The notes under the pieces were generated by a model. That model was not told the origin of the DNA. It did not search any database and saw only the letters and a list, made by a program, of their open reading frames with translations. Source: Bacillus carboniphilus (GTDB taxonomy: Bacteria > Bacillota > Bacilli > Bacillales > JC228). From it: DNA of 64,000 nt. The position numbers and the translations under genes were made by a program. Shown here in pieces: positions 8,489 to 16,213 of the stretch. Position 1 is the first letter of the stretch, and every line of letters begins with the position of its first letter. Where the stretch lies: the NCBI RefSeq assembly GCF_039522365.1, contig NZ_BAAADJ010000021.1:180383-244382 (forward strand). Direction: 5' to 3'.

Positions 8489-8530
8489 AAGACCTCTATA
8501 ATACATGGAAGAGGTCTTGTTTTTATTTTT
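8489..8530 (+). terminator. intrinsic terminator of MFS/twin-HxHP unit
   Basis: AAGACCTCT at 8489-8497 pairs with AGAGGTCTT at 8510-8518, followed by GTTTTTATTTTT. The equivalent hairpin occurs between the second copy pair at 13507-13539. Confidence 0.85.
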
Positions 8531-8532
8531 AC

Positions 8533-8736
8533 CTAAGCAGACATTTTCCGGCAGGATTCTGCACAGTTACGACAAATTCTTGCACATTCTTGACAATGAT
8601 TATCTTGAAATCTCTCGCATTCCGTAGCACATGCCTCGCAAATTACAACACATAGTTCACAAAATTGCTTAGAATGAGAACTGTTTCTTGCCATTAACTG
8701 AGCTGCCTGGAAACAAACTGCGGTACAACAATTCTT
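8533..8736 (-). pseudogene. truncated csp (copper storage protein) remnant
   Basis: Read leftwards, this stretch encodes the C-terminal ~65 residues of the Csp protein found intact at 13545-13889. It includes ARNSSHSKQFCELC, EACATECERFQDNHC and ESCRKMSA, then a TAG stop. The frame is blocked upstream by a TAA near 8739, and the similarity stops there, so the first half (two helices with about half the cysteines) is missing. The first in-frame ATG (in QLMARN) would give about 52 residues. The remaining codons are undamaged, so truncation may be recent or the fragment may still be made; I regard it as a remnant. Confidence 0.85.
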
Positions 8737-8878
8737 TTATAATATTTTTATTACTAACACCTAAGAAGGAGATCCTTGATTATAAACTTAAGAAGTTATC
8801 CGGATTTCGTGGGATATTTAACAACCTTCTAATAAAAGGGTCTCTTTTTTATGAAGCAAATAAGAAACTTCCTTACTC

Positions 8879-9169
8879 TTATTGCAAAAGGGGTTTAATA
8901 AATACTTTTTGTGTACTTAAACATACATTTACCTCCAGACGAGTGAAATTGTCAATTTTCAGTAAATACCTTAGTTCAACTGGGACCGAAACCCTTCCAT
9001 TTCTTAGCACACATTGGCTAACAGCATCATTGACTTTTTGTTCTATTATGATTAAATGTTGTCTTCGGTACACACTAACGAAAAGCCCATCCTTAAAATT
9101 CAGTTCTCTCAGCATATCTTTTGGTATAGTAATTTGTCCGTTTTTATCTATTTTCTTAATAATTGTCAT
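8879..9169 (-). CDS. AbrB/SpoVT-type swapped-hairpin protein with two tandem motifs
   Basis: Small DNA-binding-type protein of 96 residues. The first half (IDKNGQITIPKDMLRELNFKDG) matches the SpoVT-AbrB swapped-hairpin consensus. A second, weaker copy follows at about residues 55-75 (VLRNGRVSVPVELRYLLKI). Such domains act as transition-state regulators or antitoxins, usually as dimers; two in one chain could mimic a dimer. The RBS AGAAGGG lies about ten bases before the ATG. It sits alone between the csp remnant and a C39 peptidase, inside the segment that separates the two duplicated twin-HxHP/csp blocks. No toxin gene is adjacent, so a regulator is the better guess. Confidence 0.75.
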   Translation of the reverse strand: MTIIKKIDKNGQITIPKDMLRELNFKDGLFVSVYRRQHLIIIEQKVNDAVSQCVLRNGRVSVPVELRYLLKIDNFTRLEVNVCLSTQKVFIKPLLQ

Positions 9170-9419
9170 TATAAATTAGCCCTTCTGACTTTAGTACTGT
9201 CTTTTTAATGTCTCGCAGATCGTAGTGGTAGTTGACTAAAGTTTAAGATATAGTACCAATCAACGGATTGAAACAAGTTATAAAAGATTTTATAGAAGAA
9301 ATATCGAGAATTTATGAAGAATCAGATTGTTTGAATAATCATAGAAAACTAATTTGTTTCTCTACACATTTTCTTCATATTTTTGTGATATGTTTTTGAA
9401 AAAAATGAGGTATAGGAAT

Positions 9420-10301
9420 ATGTGGGTTTCGTTGACTTTGCTCCTTTATTTAATTCTCCTTATTATTTTACTCAAGCGAATAAAAGAAATGAAATTAAAA
9501 TACAAAGTATTCATCCTTATTTATAACCTTGTCTTAGGTTTCGGATTTTTATACTTTCTAGAAAATACTTTTAAAGTAAGTCAAAAAATTATGGCTAAAC
9601 AAACTTCTCCTTTAACAATAACTGAACAAAGAGTACAAGATTATAAAATTAGAGTATTAGAGCCTAAAATTTTCCCTATAAAAGATAGCGTACTTTTAGA
9701 CGCACCTTTAATAAGGCAATATCCAGAATTACCTAGAGGATGTGAGGTTACTAGTTTGGCCATGCTGCTACAATTTGCGAATGTTAATGTAGGAAAAATG
9801 CAGCTTGCTAGGGAAATTGAAAAGGATCAAACGCCTTATACAATAAAAGAGGGTAACATCTACTGGGGAGATCCTAATAAAGGATTTTTGGGGGATATGT
9901 ATTCTTTCGATAATCCAGGTTATGGGGTTTATCATAAACCTATTAAAAACTTAGCAAATAAGTATTTGCCAGGACAAGTTGTAAATTTAACAGGAAAAAG
10001 CTTTCAGGAATTAAAAGTATATCTATCTCAAGATATACCTATCTGGGTAATAACGAACACAACATTCAAAAAGCTTCCAAATTCAAGCTTCCAAACTATT
10101 GTCACACCAACCGGTGAAAAAGTGAATATTACCTACAAGGAACACTCTGTTCTAGTAACAGGCTATGATCAAGAATATGTATACATAAATGAACCGATAG
10201 CCGGTGAAAAAAATAAAAAGGTTAGCCTTAACGAATTTGTTGAAGCATGGGAACAGATGGGAAGTCAAGCTATCTCATACTTGCCCTCAAATTATCAATA
10301 A
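9420..10301 (+). CDS. C39-family cysteine peptidase, membrane-anchored
   Basis: Predicted papain-like peptidase of the C39_2 type. Two N-terminal hydrophobic segments (WVSLTLLLYLILLIILL and the VFILIYNLVLGFGFLYFL stretch) anchor it. The catalytic Cys lies in PRGCEVTSLAMLLQ and the His in EHSVLVTGYD, the two hallmarks of this family; an Asn/Asp in NEPI follows. Upstream in-frame ATGs exist at 9354 and later, but only the ATG at 9420 has a GAGG eight bases away, so I use that start (293 aa). Bacillus proteins of this type are usually exported and of unknown target. It stands alone. Confidence 0.82.
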   Translation: MWVSLTLLLYLILLIILLKRIKEMKLKYKVFILIYNLVLGFGFLYFLENTFKVSQKIMAKQTSPLTITEQRVQDYKIRVLEPKIFPIKDSVLLDAPLIRQYPELPRGCEVTSLAMLLQFANVNVGKMQLAREIEKDQTPYTIKEGNIYWGDPNKGFLGDMYSFDNPGYGVYHKPIKNLANKYLPGQVVNLTGKSFQELKVYLSQDIPIWVITNTTFKKLPNSSFQTIVTPTGEKVNITYKEHSVLVTGYDQEYVYINEPIAGEKNKKVSLNEFVEAWEQMGSQAISYLPSNYQ

Positions 10302-10444
10302 TTTAATCCTTCGTTTTCGTTATATATGAGAAAACTAAGAGTAGGGAGATTAAGTGTATTAAAATCACTTTTTTTAGATGAGCAACTTAAAGAAAAAACC
10401 TTGAATTTACACTAATTAGTGACACAATAGCTGGGATAATTACT

Positions 10445-10473
10445 TTGGACAAGGGTGATATTATCCGTATAAC
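10445..10473 (+). promoter_or_regulatory. promoter of small Met-rich protein/multicopper oxidase unit
   Basis: TTGGAC at 10445-10450 and TATAAC at 10468-10473 are spaced by 17 bases. The spacer contains the near-palindrome GGGTGATATTATCC, a possible operator for a metal regulator. Both are predictions. Confidence 0.55.
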
Positions 10474-10511
10474 CTATTCCTTAATAATGTTTTTTGAAAG
10501 GAGAAATTTGT

Positions 10512-10646
10512 ATGATGGGCTCGTCAGGAATGATGGGTGGACAATTGATGGGGTTTGGTATTCTGGGATGGCTTATCAATTTAATAGTTATAGGTGCAGT
10601 AGTTTATATTGCGGTTAGAATGGCCATAAAGCACGAAAGAAAATAG
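10512..10646 (+). CDS. 44-residue Met-rich single-span membrane protein
   Basis: A short gene with a strong RBS (AAAGGAG, eight bases before the ATG). The peptide starts with MMGSSGMMGGQLMG, has one membrane helix (LINLIVIGAVVYIAV) and a basic end (RMAIKHERK). The N-terminal methionine pairs resemble the Met motifs that bind Cu(I) in copper proteins. It stops seven bases before the start of the multicopper oxidase gene and is surely co-transcribed. A role as a copper-handling partner or membrane anchor for the oxidase is inference. Confidence 0.7.
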   Translation: MMGSSGMMGGQLMGFGILGWLINLIVIGAVVYIAVRMAIKHERK

Positions 10647-10653
10647 AAAGGAG

Positions 10654-12108
10654 ATGTCGATACTGAAAAGGAATAAGGGGATAATCATTGCTTTTGGAGT
10701 GATTATCATAGGTGGAATACTGCTCCTTTATATAAAAGACACCGATAGATCCTTCAGATTGTTAAAAAATGGTCTGAGTGGTGAAAGTCAAAAACCTTTA
10801 CCAATTCCTGCGTTATTAGGAGATCAGGATCCATCTCCTAATAAGGCAGAATTTTTCTTAACAGCTCAACAATCTACCAAGGAGTTTATTGAAGGGAAGA
10901 TGACCCCCACTTACGGGTATAACGGAGATTTTCTTGGCCCTGTTATTAGAGTTAAACGGGGAAATGATGTAACTGTTCATGTGGAAAATAAGCTTCAGGA
11001 GCAAACAACAGTGCACTGGCATGGGTTGGAAGTAGATGGAGAATTTGATGGAGGGCCACATACTGCAATAAATGAGGGCGATATATGGAGCCCAAATTTT
11101 AAGATTGATCAGCCAGCAGCAACATTATGGTTTCACCCTCACTTACTTCATGAAACAGGGGAACAGGTGTATAAAGGATTAGCAGGATTATTTTATATTG
11201 AGGACGATGTATCCGAGAAACTTCCTTTACCTAATGAATATGGAGTCAACGATATACCTTTAATAATTCAAGATCGGAAATTTACTAGTGATGGTGAGAT
11301 GAACTATGATTTAGGAATGCACGATGTGATGATGGGATTACAAGGAACTGCAATATTGGTAAACGGTGCAATTAACCCTTTCCTAGAGGTACCCAAGGGG
11401 AAAGTTCGTTTGAGAATATTGAATGGTTCTAATGCGAGAGTTTATAATTTCCACCTCTCTACCCAGGATGATTTTTGGCAAATAGCGAGTGATGGAGGGC
11501 TCTTAGAAAAACCAGTCCAGCTAAATAATGTTGTGTTGGGTGCTGCTGAGCGGGCAGAAATTATAGTTGATTTTTCTGAGTACGACCAAGGGGACACATT
11601 ATTTTTAAATGAAGAAAATAATAACCTATTGGAGTTTAGAATAAATGGGGAAGAAAATAATTTTGATATTCCTAATCAGCTCACGGATATTGAAAGAATC
11701 AGTCCTGATAGTGCAACAAATACTAGGAAATTTGTCTTTCAAGGAATGGGCCTAATGGTGAACATTAACGGAAAACAAATGGACATTGATCGAATAGATG
11801 AAAAACTGCTAAAGAATACTACAGAAATTTGGGAAGTCTCCAATGATAGTGGAATGGGGATGATGGGAATGGATGGAGGTGGGATGGCTCACCCATTTCA
11901 TGCTCACGGTGTGCAGTTTCAAATACTAGACCGAAATGGTCAGGAGCCCCCAGAAAATGAAAGAGGCTGGAAAGACACCTTCCTCGTGTATCCAAACGAG
12001 ACAGTTAGAGCTATTGCTACATTTGATCATGAAGGAATTTTTATGTATCACTGCCATATTCTCGAGCATGAAGATGCTGGGATGATGGGACAATTTCAGG
12101 TCAATTAA
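10654..12108 (+). CDS. membrane-anchored multicopper oxidase
   Basis: Three-domain multicopper oxidase of 484 residues with an uncleaved N-terminal membrane helix (about 9-26). All copper-binding motifs are intact: HWHG at 121-124, WFHPH at 159-163, HPFHAHG from 413, and HCHILEHEDAGMM from 466 with type-1 Cys, His and Met. A Met-rich patch (MGMMGMDGGGM) precedes the third motif. It probably oxidises Cu(I) or similar at the outer membrane face. The RBS AAAGGAG directly abuts the ATG at 10654, which is unusual; a CTG at 10663 would have normal spacing. The preceding small Met-rich gene is in the same unit. Confidence 0.92.
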   Translation: MSILKRNKGIIIAFGVIIIGGILLLYIKDTDRSFRLLKNGLSGESQKPLPIPALLGDQDPSPNKAEFFLTAQQSTKEFIEGKMTPTYGYNGDFLGPVIRVKRGNDVTVHVENKLQEQTTVHWHGLEVDGEFDGGPHTAINEGDIWSPNFKIDQPAATLWFHPHLLHETGEQVYKGLAGLFYIEDDVSEKLPLPNEYGVNDIPLIIQDRKFTSDGEMNYDLGMHDVMMGLQGTAILVNGAINPFLEVPKGKVRLRILNGSNARVYNFHLSTQDDFWQIASDGGLLEKPVQLNNVVLGAAERAEIIVDFSEYDQGDTLFLNEENNNLLEFRINGEENNFDIPNQLTDIERISPDSATNTRKFVFQGMGLMVNINGKQMDIDRIDEKLLKNTTEIWEVSNDSGMGMMGMDGGGMAHPFHAHGVQFQILDRNGQEPPENERGWKDTFLVYPNETVRAIATFDHEGIFMYHCHILEHEDAGMMGQFQVN

Positions 12109-12112
12109 AGAT

Positions 12113-12140
12113 AGGAGAACCTAAGGATAAGGGTTCTCTT
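12113..12140 (+). terminator. hairpin after multicopper oxidase
   Basis: GAGAACC at 12115-12121 pairs with GGTTCTC at 12132-12138. It lies four bases past the stop codon. The T-tract is weak (TTCATTGATTT), so termination may be partial. Confidence 0.55.
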
Positions 12141-12326
12141 CATTGATTTATATAATGAGAAGGATAAAGAATATAAGTAGCTGGCGCATTAGAATCTATT
12201 TACTAGGAAAATAACTTAGAATAAAATTCATCCCCCAATATATAAAGAACTATGACAATGTCCATATCGAGTTTAGACAATATACATAGACTGTTAGTGA
12301 ATGGACCTATTGGAGGTGTTTTTCAA

Positions 12327-12430
12327 ATGGGTAATGTTGGAACTGGTACGGTTGGGGCTTCGCTCTAATTGTAGTGCTATTTATTCTGCTTATTATTGTT
12401 TGGGCAGGATTTGCAGGATATGGATACTAA
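12327..12430 (+). pseudogene. YjcZ-family sporulation protein gene with frameshift
   Basis: A YjcZ-type tail (WGFALIVVLFILLIIVWAGFAGYGY, here split for length: WGFALIVVLF then ILLIIVWAGF then AGYGY) is encoded up to 12430. The ATG at 12327, with GGAGGTG upstream, is in a different frame and would stop after 13 residues. The YjcZ frame has no start codon after its own TAA. A single missing base between 12327 and 12352 explains this. Either the gene is broken or the base is a sequencing error. The intact relative follows at 12464. Confidence 0.6.
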
Positions 12431-12463
12431 ATTTGAAATGATAAAATAACTGGAGGGGATATT

Positions 12464-12574
12464 ATGTCATTCGGTTGTGGATATAACTATGGCTATGGAG
12501 GATATGGATCAGAATTTGTTCTAATCGTAGTGCTGTTTATCCTACTCATTATTGTGGGAGCTGCATTCGTGTAG
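12464..12574 (+). CDS. YjcZ-family small sporulation protein
   Basis: A 36-residue protein with a Gly/Tyr-rich start (MSFGCGYNYGYGGYGS) and the hydrophobic tail FVLIVVLFILLIIVGAAFV typical of the YjcZ family, which is made in bacilli during sporulation and inserts in membranes. A strong RBS (TGGAGGGG) lies nine bases upstream. It supports a spore-forming host. Confidence 0.85.
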   Translation: MSFGCGYNYGYGGYGSEFVLIVVLFILLIIVGAAFV

Positions 12575-12662
12575 TTTCTGATTAGACAGTTAAAATATCT
12601 CAAATGATATCAAAATAATAACCCAAATGATCAGTTATCGTACTGAGTTATTGGTTATTTTT

Positions 12663-12696
12663 AAGAGCTTATGTTAAAAGTAAGCTCTTTTTTTTT
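12663..12696 (+). terminator. strong intrinsic terminator
   Basis: AAGAGCTTA at 12663-12671 pairs perfectly with TAAGCTCTT at 12681-12689, followed by a run of T to 12696. It ends the YjcZ transcript. Confidence 0.88.
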
Positions 12697-12816
12697 GAAA
12701 GATTTAAACAGCTTTCATAATTAGATAGAGGATAACAAACAATAGATACTAGGATTTATGGTGTAGCTGAAATTTTTTTCGAATAAGGAATTATCTTATG
12801 AAAGGATGTAAACCAA

Positions 12817-13500
12817 ATGAAGGAAATGCATAACCAACACGAAGGTCATCATCAAATGGTCATGGAAAGTGATCTTAAGACAACAGTCACTTATAAAGAT
12901 AATAAAATGAAAATTGAAATTATAGATAAAAAAGGGGATTCCCCTGAACTGGAGTTAACACATGAAAAGCTTATGCATCTAATTATTGTAAGTGAGAACT
13001 TAAATGAATTTTATCATGTGCACCCCGACCAAGTTGGTCCGTCGACATTTGAATCTGTGATCAATTTATCCGTCCACCGATACAGGGTGTTTGTTGACAT
13101 TAACCCAAAAGGAAAACATTATCTTATTAAACCGAATGAAATTCAGTTAGACTCAGTACTTCCACATTATAATGACACTGCCTTAAAGGTGGATCAACAA
13201 ATGACGAAGCAAATAAAGGGAAAAGAGGTTCAGTTAGTGCATGATCCTTTCGAGGTGAGGATAGAGGTCGAACTTAAGTTTACGATAAAAAATGGGGTAC
13301 CCCAGCCTTATCTAGGAGCTTTAGGTCACGTTGTGATTATAGATGAAAAAGTAGAAGAATTTATACATGTGCATCCATCCTCTGAAACGGATACGGTTTT
13401 TATCGCACAATTTAGTTAACCAGGTACATATAAAATGTGGGCAGAATTTAAATTAGATGAGGAAGTAATAGCATTTCCATACGTATTTAGGGTAGTATAG
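12817..13500 (+). pseudogene. twin HxHP-motif protein, copy 2, interrupted by an in-frame stop
   Basis: Paralogue of the gene at 7793, with the same start (MKEMH), His-rich N-terminus (HNQHEGHHQM), THEKLMHL, YHVHP, PYLGALGHVV and IHVHP elements. A TAA at 13417-13419 ends the frame after 200 residues. Past it the same frame continues without damage for 26 codons (PGTYKMWAEFKLDEE to FRVV) to a TAG at 13498-13500, matching the end of copy 1. So one codon, probably a CAA or similar, has become TAA and removes the last strands. The shortened protein keeps all HxHP motifs and might still be made. RBS GAAAGGATG precedes the ATG. Confidence 0.82.
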
Positions 13501-13506
13501 CCAAAC

Positions 13507-13539
13507 AAAAACCTCTATTGGTTGAATAGAGGTTTTTTT
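13507..13539. terminator. bidirectional terminator between twin-HxHP copy 2 and csp
   Basis: AAAAACCTCTATT at 13507-13519 pairs with AATAGAGGTTTTT at 13525-13537, with T-runs on both strands. It serves both converging genes. Confidence 0.88.
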
Positions 13540-13544
13540 GGGTC

Positions 13545-13889
13545 TTATGCTGACATTTTTCGGCACGATTCTGCACATGTGCGGCAAAATTTTGCACACT
13601 CTTGGCAGTGATTATCTTGAAACCTTTCACATTCAGTCGCACATGCCTCACAAATAGCTGCACATAGCTCACAGAATTGCTTTGAATGAGAACTGTTTCT
13701 AGACATAAGCTGAGCTGCCTGTAAACAAATTTCCGCACAATCGTTTAATGATTGAATACACATTACTCTAGCTTGAACATCAGGTTCTTGTAAGCAAGCT
13801 GTTAAACATTCTTCACATGCTTGTGCACATTTTACGCAATCTGCTATACACTGGTCCATTTGACTTGGAGACCCTGAAAGAACTCCCAT
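13545..13889 (-). CDS. four-helix copper storage protein (Csp3/YhjQ type, DUF326)
   Basis: Cytosolic Cys-rich protein of 114 residues with 19 cysteines, mostly in CxxxC and CxxC spacing along four predicted helices (CIADCVKC, ACEECLTAC, FCELCAAICEAC, CQECAKFCRTCAESC). This is the signature of Csp proteins, which line a four-helix bundle with thiolates and store many Cu(I) ions. No signal peptide is present, so it belongs to the cytosolic Csp3 group, as B. subtilis YhjQ. RBS AAAGGTG lies upstream of the ATG. It faces a twin-HxHP gene across a shared terminator, and a half-length relic of the same pair lies at 8533-8736. Confidence 0.93.
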   Translation of the reverse strand: MGVLSGSPSQMDQCIADCVKCAQACEECLTACLQEPDVQARVMCIQSLNDCAEICLQAAQLMSRNSSHSKQFCELCAAICEACATECERFQDNHCQECAKFCRTCAESCRKMSA

Positions 13890-13978
13890 GTTATCACCTT
13901 TTTCTTGTTATTTATTTTCCTATATTAGATTTAGTCAATTATTAAATTTTATACGTGTAATTTTACTTTCTTGGTGAT

Positions 13979-14881
13979 TCAATGTGTATAGGTTAGTCTA
14001 GTGACCATACCACCAAGTGCTTCTCCATTATTTGATTGATGAAAAGTTCTCGTACCGTTCACGGGCCAAATACCAGGGTTGTTTGTTATAAATTCTACAT
14101 CCTTTCTTTTACCAGACGCTAAGCTTATTGTATCATCGTAAAGGTTTTTTCTCTTAAATCCATCTACTTCCACAACTTTAAAGCTATGTCCATGTATATG
14201 CATAGAGTGTGGTGAGCTAGTTTTGTTAATAAATCTGACTCTGACTTTCTCACCAAGCCGAACATTCATTGGAGTAGTTGTGGGAAAGCTTTTTCCATTT
14301 AAAGTGAAAAAATTCGGTTGTAAATCAAATTTATTAGGTTTATATACCCCAGGCACCACTTTGCCTAATTCAGGTTGTTCAATTTGCCATTGTTGAACGA
14401 ACAAAGTAAAGTCTCTGTCTGGAATGAAGTCTTGAGTTATATATTCTTGCTTCGGTAAAACGATAAAAGCTCCAACTAATCCAAGATTTGACTGAAAGTC
14501 ATGGGTGGAGTGATAAAAAAAGGTTCCACTTTTCCAGGCTTGAAATTTATAGGTGTATGATTGTCCGGGTTGGATGGTTGGTGTTGGTTCGATAGCAGGA
14601 TTACCATCCTCAGTATTAGGTTTAGGAAGACCATGAACATGTAGGGCTGTGGGGTGGTCCATTCTATTCTCAACTTCTAGATAAACCCACTCATCTTGGT
14701 TAACGACAATTACCGGTCCAGGTGTTGTGTCATTATAACCTAGGGCATCAATTGCGACATTAGATAAGATATTATGCTTAATTGGATGTGCAATAAGCTT
14801 GAAATATCTAAAATTTTGACCGGTTTGAAATTCAGCAATTTTTCCATCTGGAATTACCAATCTATTCTCCCAATCCTTCAT
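13979..14881 (-). CDS. two-domain cupredoxin/multicopper-oxidase-like protein with degenerate copper sites
   Basis: A 300-residue protein built of two cupredoxin domains and lacking any signal peptide. Counterparts of the oxidase motifs are visible but altered: HVHG at 81-84 for HWHG, YHSTH at 123-127 for YHSH, an intact-looking HSMHIHGH from 225, and FHQSNNGEALGGM from 280 where HCHxxxHxxxGM is expected. The type-1 Cys and most His of the last motif are therefore gone. Catalysis by a normal trinuclear centre is unlikely; copper binding or a structural role remains possible. RBS CGGAGG precedes the ATG. It follows the BNR-type lipoprotein gene on the same strand, separated by a terminator. 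Confidence 0.82.
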   Translation of the reverse strand: MKDWENRLVIPDGKIAEFQTGQNFRYFKLIAHPIKHNILSNVAIDALGYNDTTPGPVIVVNQDEWVYLEVENRMDHPTALHVHGLPKPNTEDGNPAIEPTPTIQPGQSYTYKFQAWKSGTFFYHSTHDFQSNLGLVGAFIVLPKQEYITQDFIPDRDFTLFVQQWQIEQPELGKVVPGVYKPNKFDLQPNFFTLNGKSFPTTTPMNVRLGEKVRVRFINKTSSPHSMHIHGHSFKVVEVDGFKRKNLYDDTISLASGKRKDVEFITNNPGIWPVNGTRTFHQSNNGEALGGMVTRLTYTH

Positions 14882-14946
14882 AGGGATACCTCCGTGTTTT
14901 TAAGTTCATTCTTATCATGTTATTCAAACAACGGGCTGGATTGTGC

Positions 14947-14981
14947 AAAAAAAATAGGGACGTCACATGGACGACCCCTAT
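14947..14981 (-). terminator. intrinsic terminator of BNR-type lipoprotein gene
   Basis: Read leftwards, ATAGGGG...CGTC pairs with GACG..CCCTAT and is followed by eight T. The stem overlaps the stop codon of the lipoprotein gene at 14978. Confidence 0.85.
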
Positions 14982-15898
14982 AATACTTTACCTTGTTCAA
15001 CTTTTATTGACCAAGACTCTCCTGCATCCTCACTAACATACAGACTGTTTTTAAAGGTATAAAACCAAATCTCATCTGAGTTTGTAGGATTCATTGCCAT
15101 GTATTGGATGGCATCTTCTTTTAATTCAACTCTTCCTATTTCTATTGTTTCCTTAGCTTCTAGATTGTAAGTCGAAAGTGTTGACGTATTCCCTAAATAG
15201 CTTGAGAAATAAAGTTTATCTTTAGCAAAATAAATAGAGGTAATCGGACTTTTACTTGCAAACTGATTAAATTGTTTCCCATTGTCTCCAGAAATAAATA
15301 AGCCATTTGTAGTTAATAATGCAACTTTATTAGAATCTGCTGGATGGGTAGCTATACCCGTAATTGAGTCTAATGGAATCCCATTACTAGAACTACTACT
15401 CCAGTCATTTGTTTTACCATCATTATAGTAAATTCCAGGTTCAATACTTAAATTTTCATGTGGTTGCACTGCATAGATAGCACCAGTTTCATAACTGGAT
15501 GCTACATAATGGAAATCGATGGCACCATAGTATTTCATCTTTTCTATTGTCTTTCCCTCATCCAAACTTTTGATAATTCCGAATGGATTTTTAAAGTTGG
15601 TACCCTCCTCAGGATGTCCACTTGCATAAAATCCATCTTTAAAAGGTGAAAAACCCATATAATCATGATTATTTATTGTTGTTTCAAACCATTGACCGTC
15701 TTTCAATTTTAACAGACCATCATGAGTAGCTAAAAATAAGTCACTTTGGCCTCCGGGGAAACCAATTCCGTGAACATGGTCAATAGATGGGTTTTCAATT
15801 TTTGAAAAGTATTCTCCTTTATTACTGGAATTATTACTAGCGCAACCCACTAGGAAGACAGGTAATAACAATAGTAAATATAACTTCTTAATATACAC
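14978..15898 (-). CDS. secreted lipoprotein with BNR/sortilin-type beta-propeller (F510_1955-like)
   Basis: Exported lipoprotein of 306 residues; the lipobox is VGCA with the anchoring Cys at about residue 19. The mature part contains repeats of the Asp-box kind (SLDEGKT, SGDNGKQF, SEDAGESW), the pattern of BNR/photosystem-stability-type beta-propellers. The sequence DHVHGIGFP near the start of the mature protein is typical of the family annotated as F510_1955 glycosylhydrolase, although no hydrolase activity is evident to me. Such genes often occur with copper oxidases and heavy-metal genes in bacilli, as here. Function unknown; fold and location are fairly certain. Confidence 0.8.
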   Translation of the reverse strand: MYIKKLYLLLLLPVFLVGCASNNSSNKGEYFSKIENPSIDHVHGIGFPGGQSDLFLATHDGLLKLKDGQWFETTINNHDYMGFSPFKDGFYASGHPEEGTNFKNPFGIIKSLDEGKTIEKMKYYGAIDFHYVASSYETGAIYAVQPHENLSIEPGIYYNDGKTNDWSSSSSNGIPLDSITGIATHPADSNKVALLTTNGLFISGDNGKQFNQFASKSPITSIYFAKDKLYFSSYLGNTSTLSTYNLEAKETIEIGRVELKEDAIQYMAMNPTNSDEIWFYTFKNSLYVSEDAGESWSIKVEQGKVL

Positions 15899-16150
15899 TC
15901 TTTATTCCTCCGATCTTGATTTGAGAAAAGGGTTATTGCAATAGAACCTTTTGTTTTGCTGAAATTTTCCATCATTCGTATTGAAATGAAGGTTCTCACT
16001 TTACTTAATAGTTAATTTGAGTATTTTGTGCTCCTTCTAATCAATAGAATAAAGATAAGTTAAAAACACTATTAGTTTATAGATAAATTGTGGAGATTTA
16101 ATGAAGATTTGAGAATTTTATTATGCTCAATAACACTCCTTCATATTTTC
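15899..16150. other. intergenic stretch, no gene seen
   Basis: About 315 bases separate the lipoprotein start from the CcdA-like start. I see no coding frame with an RBS and no strong hairpin. The only recognisable element is the promoter at 16151-16180. Confidence 0.5.
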
Positions 16151-16180
16151 TTCAAATTTCTATGATACCCTGTATATAAT
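16151..16180 (+). promoter_or_regulatory. promoter of CcdA-like gene
   Basis: TTCAAA at 16151-16156 and TATAAT at 16175-16180 are 18 bases apart. The spacer ends with GATACCCTGTA, which resembles half of a CsoR box; copper control is only a possibility. Confidence 0.5.
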
Positions 16181-16213
16181 TGATATTTAAAAAATTGAAA
16201 GGTGAATTATTTC

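Noticed and set aside
8688..9179. 163-codon frame on the plus strand
   Set aside because: It runs antisense through the AbrB-like gene and the csp remnant, has no RBS and a composition unlike a protein.
13487..13738. 83-codon minus-strand frame
   Set aside because: It is a shifted reading of csp and of the terminator beside it; the csp frame has the regular cysteine pattern.
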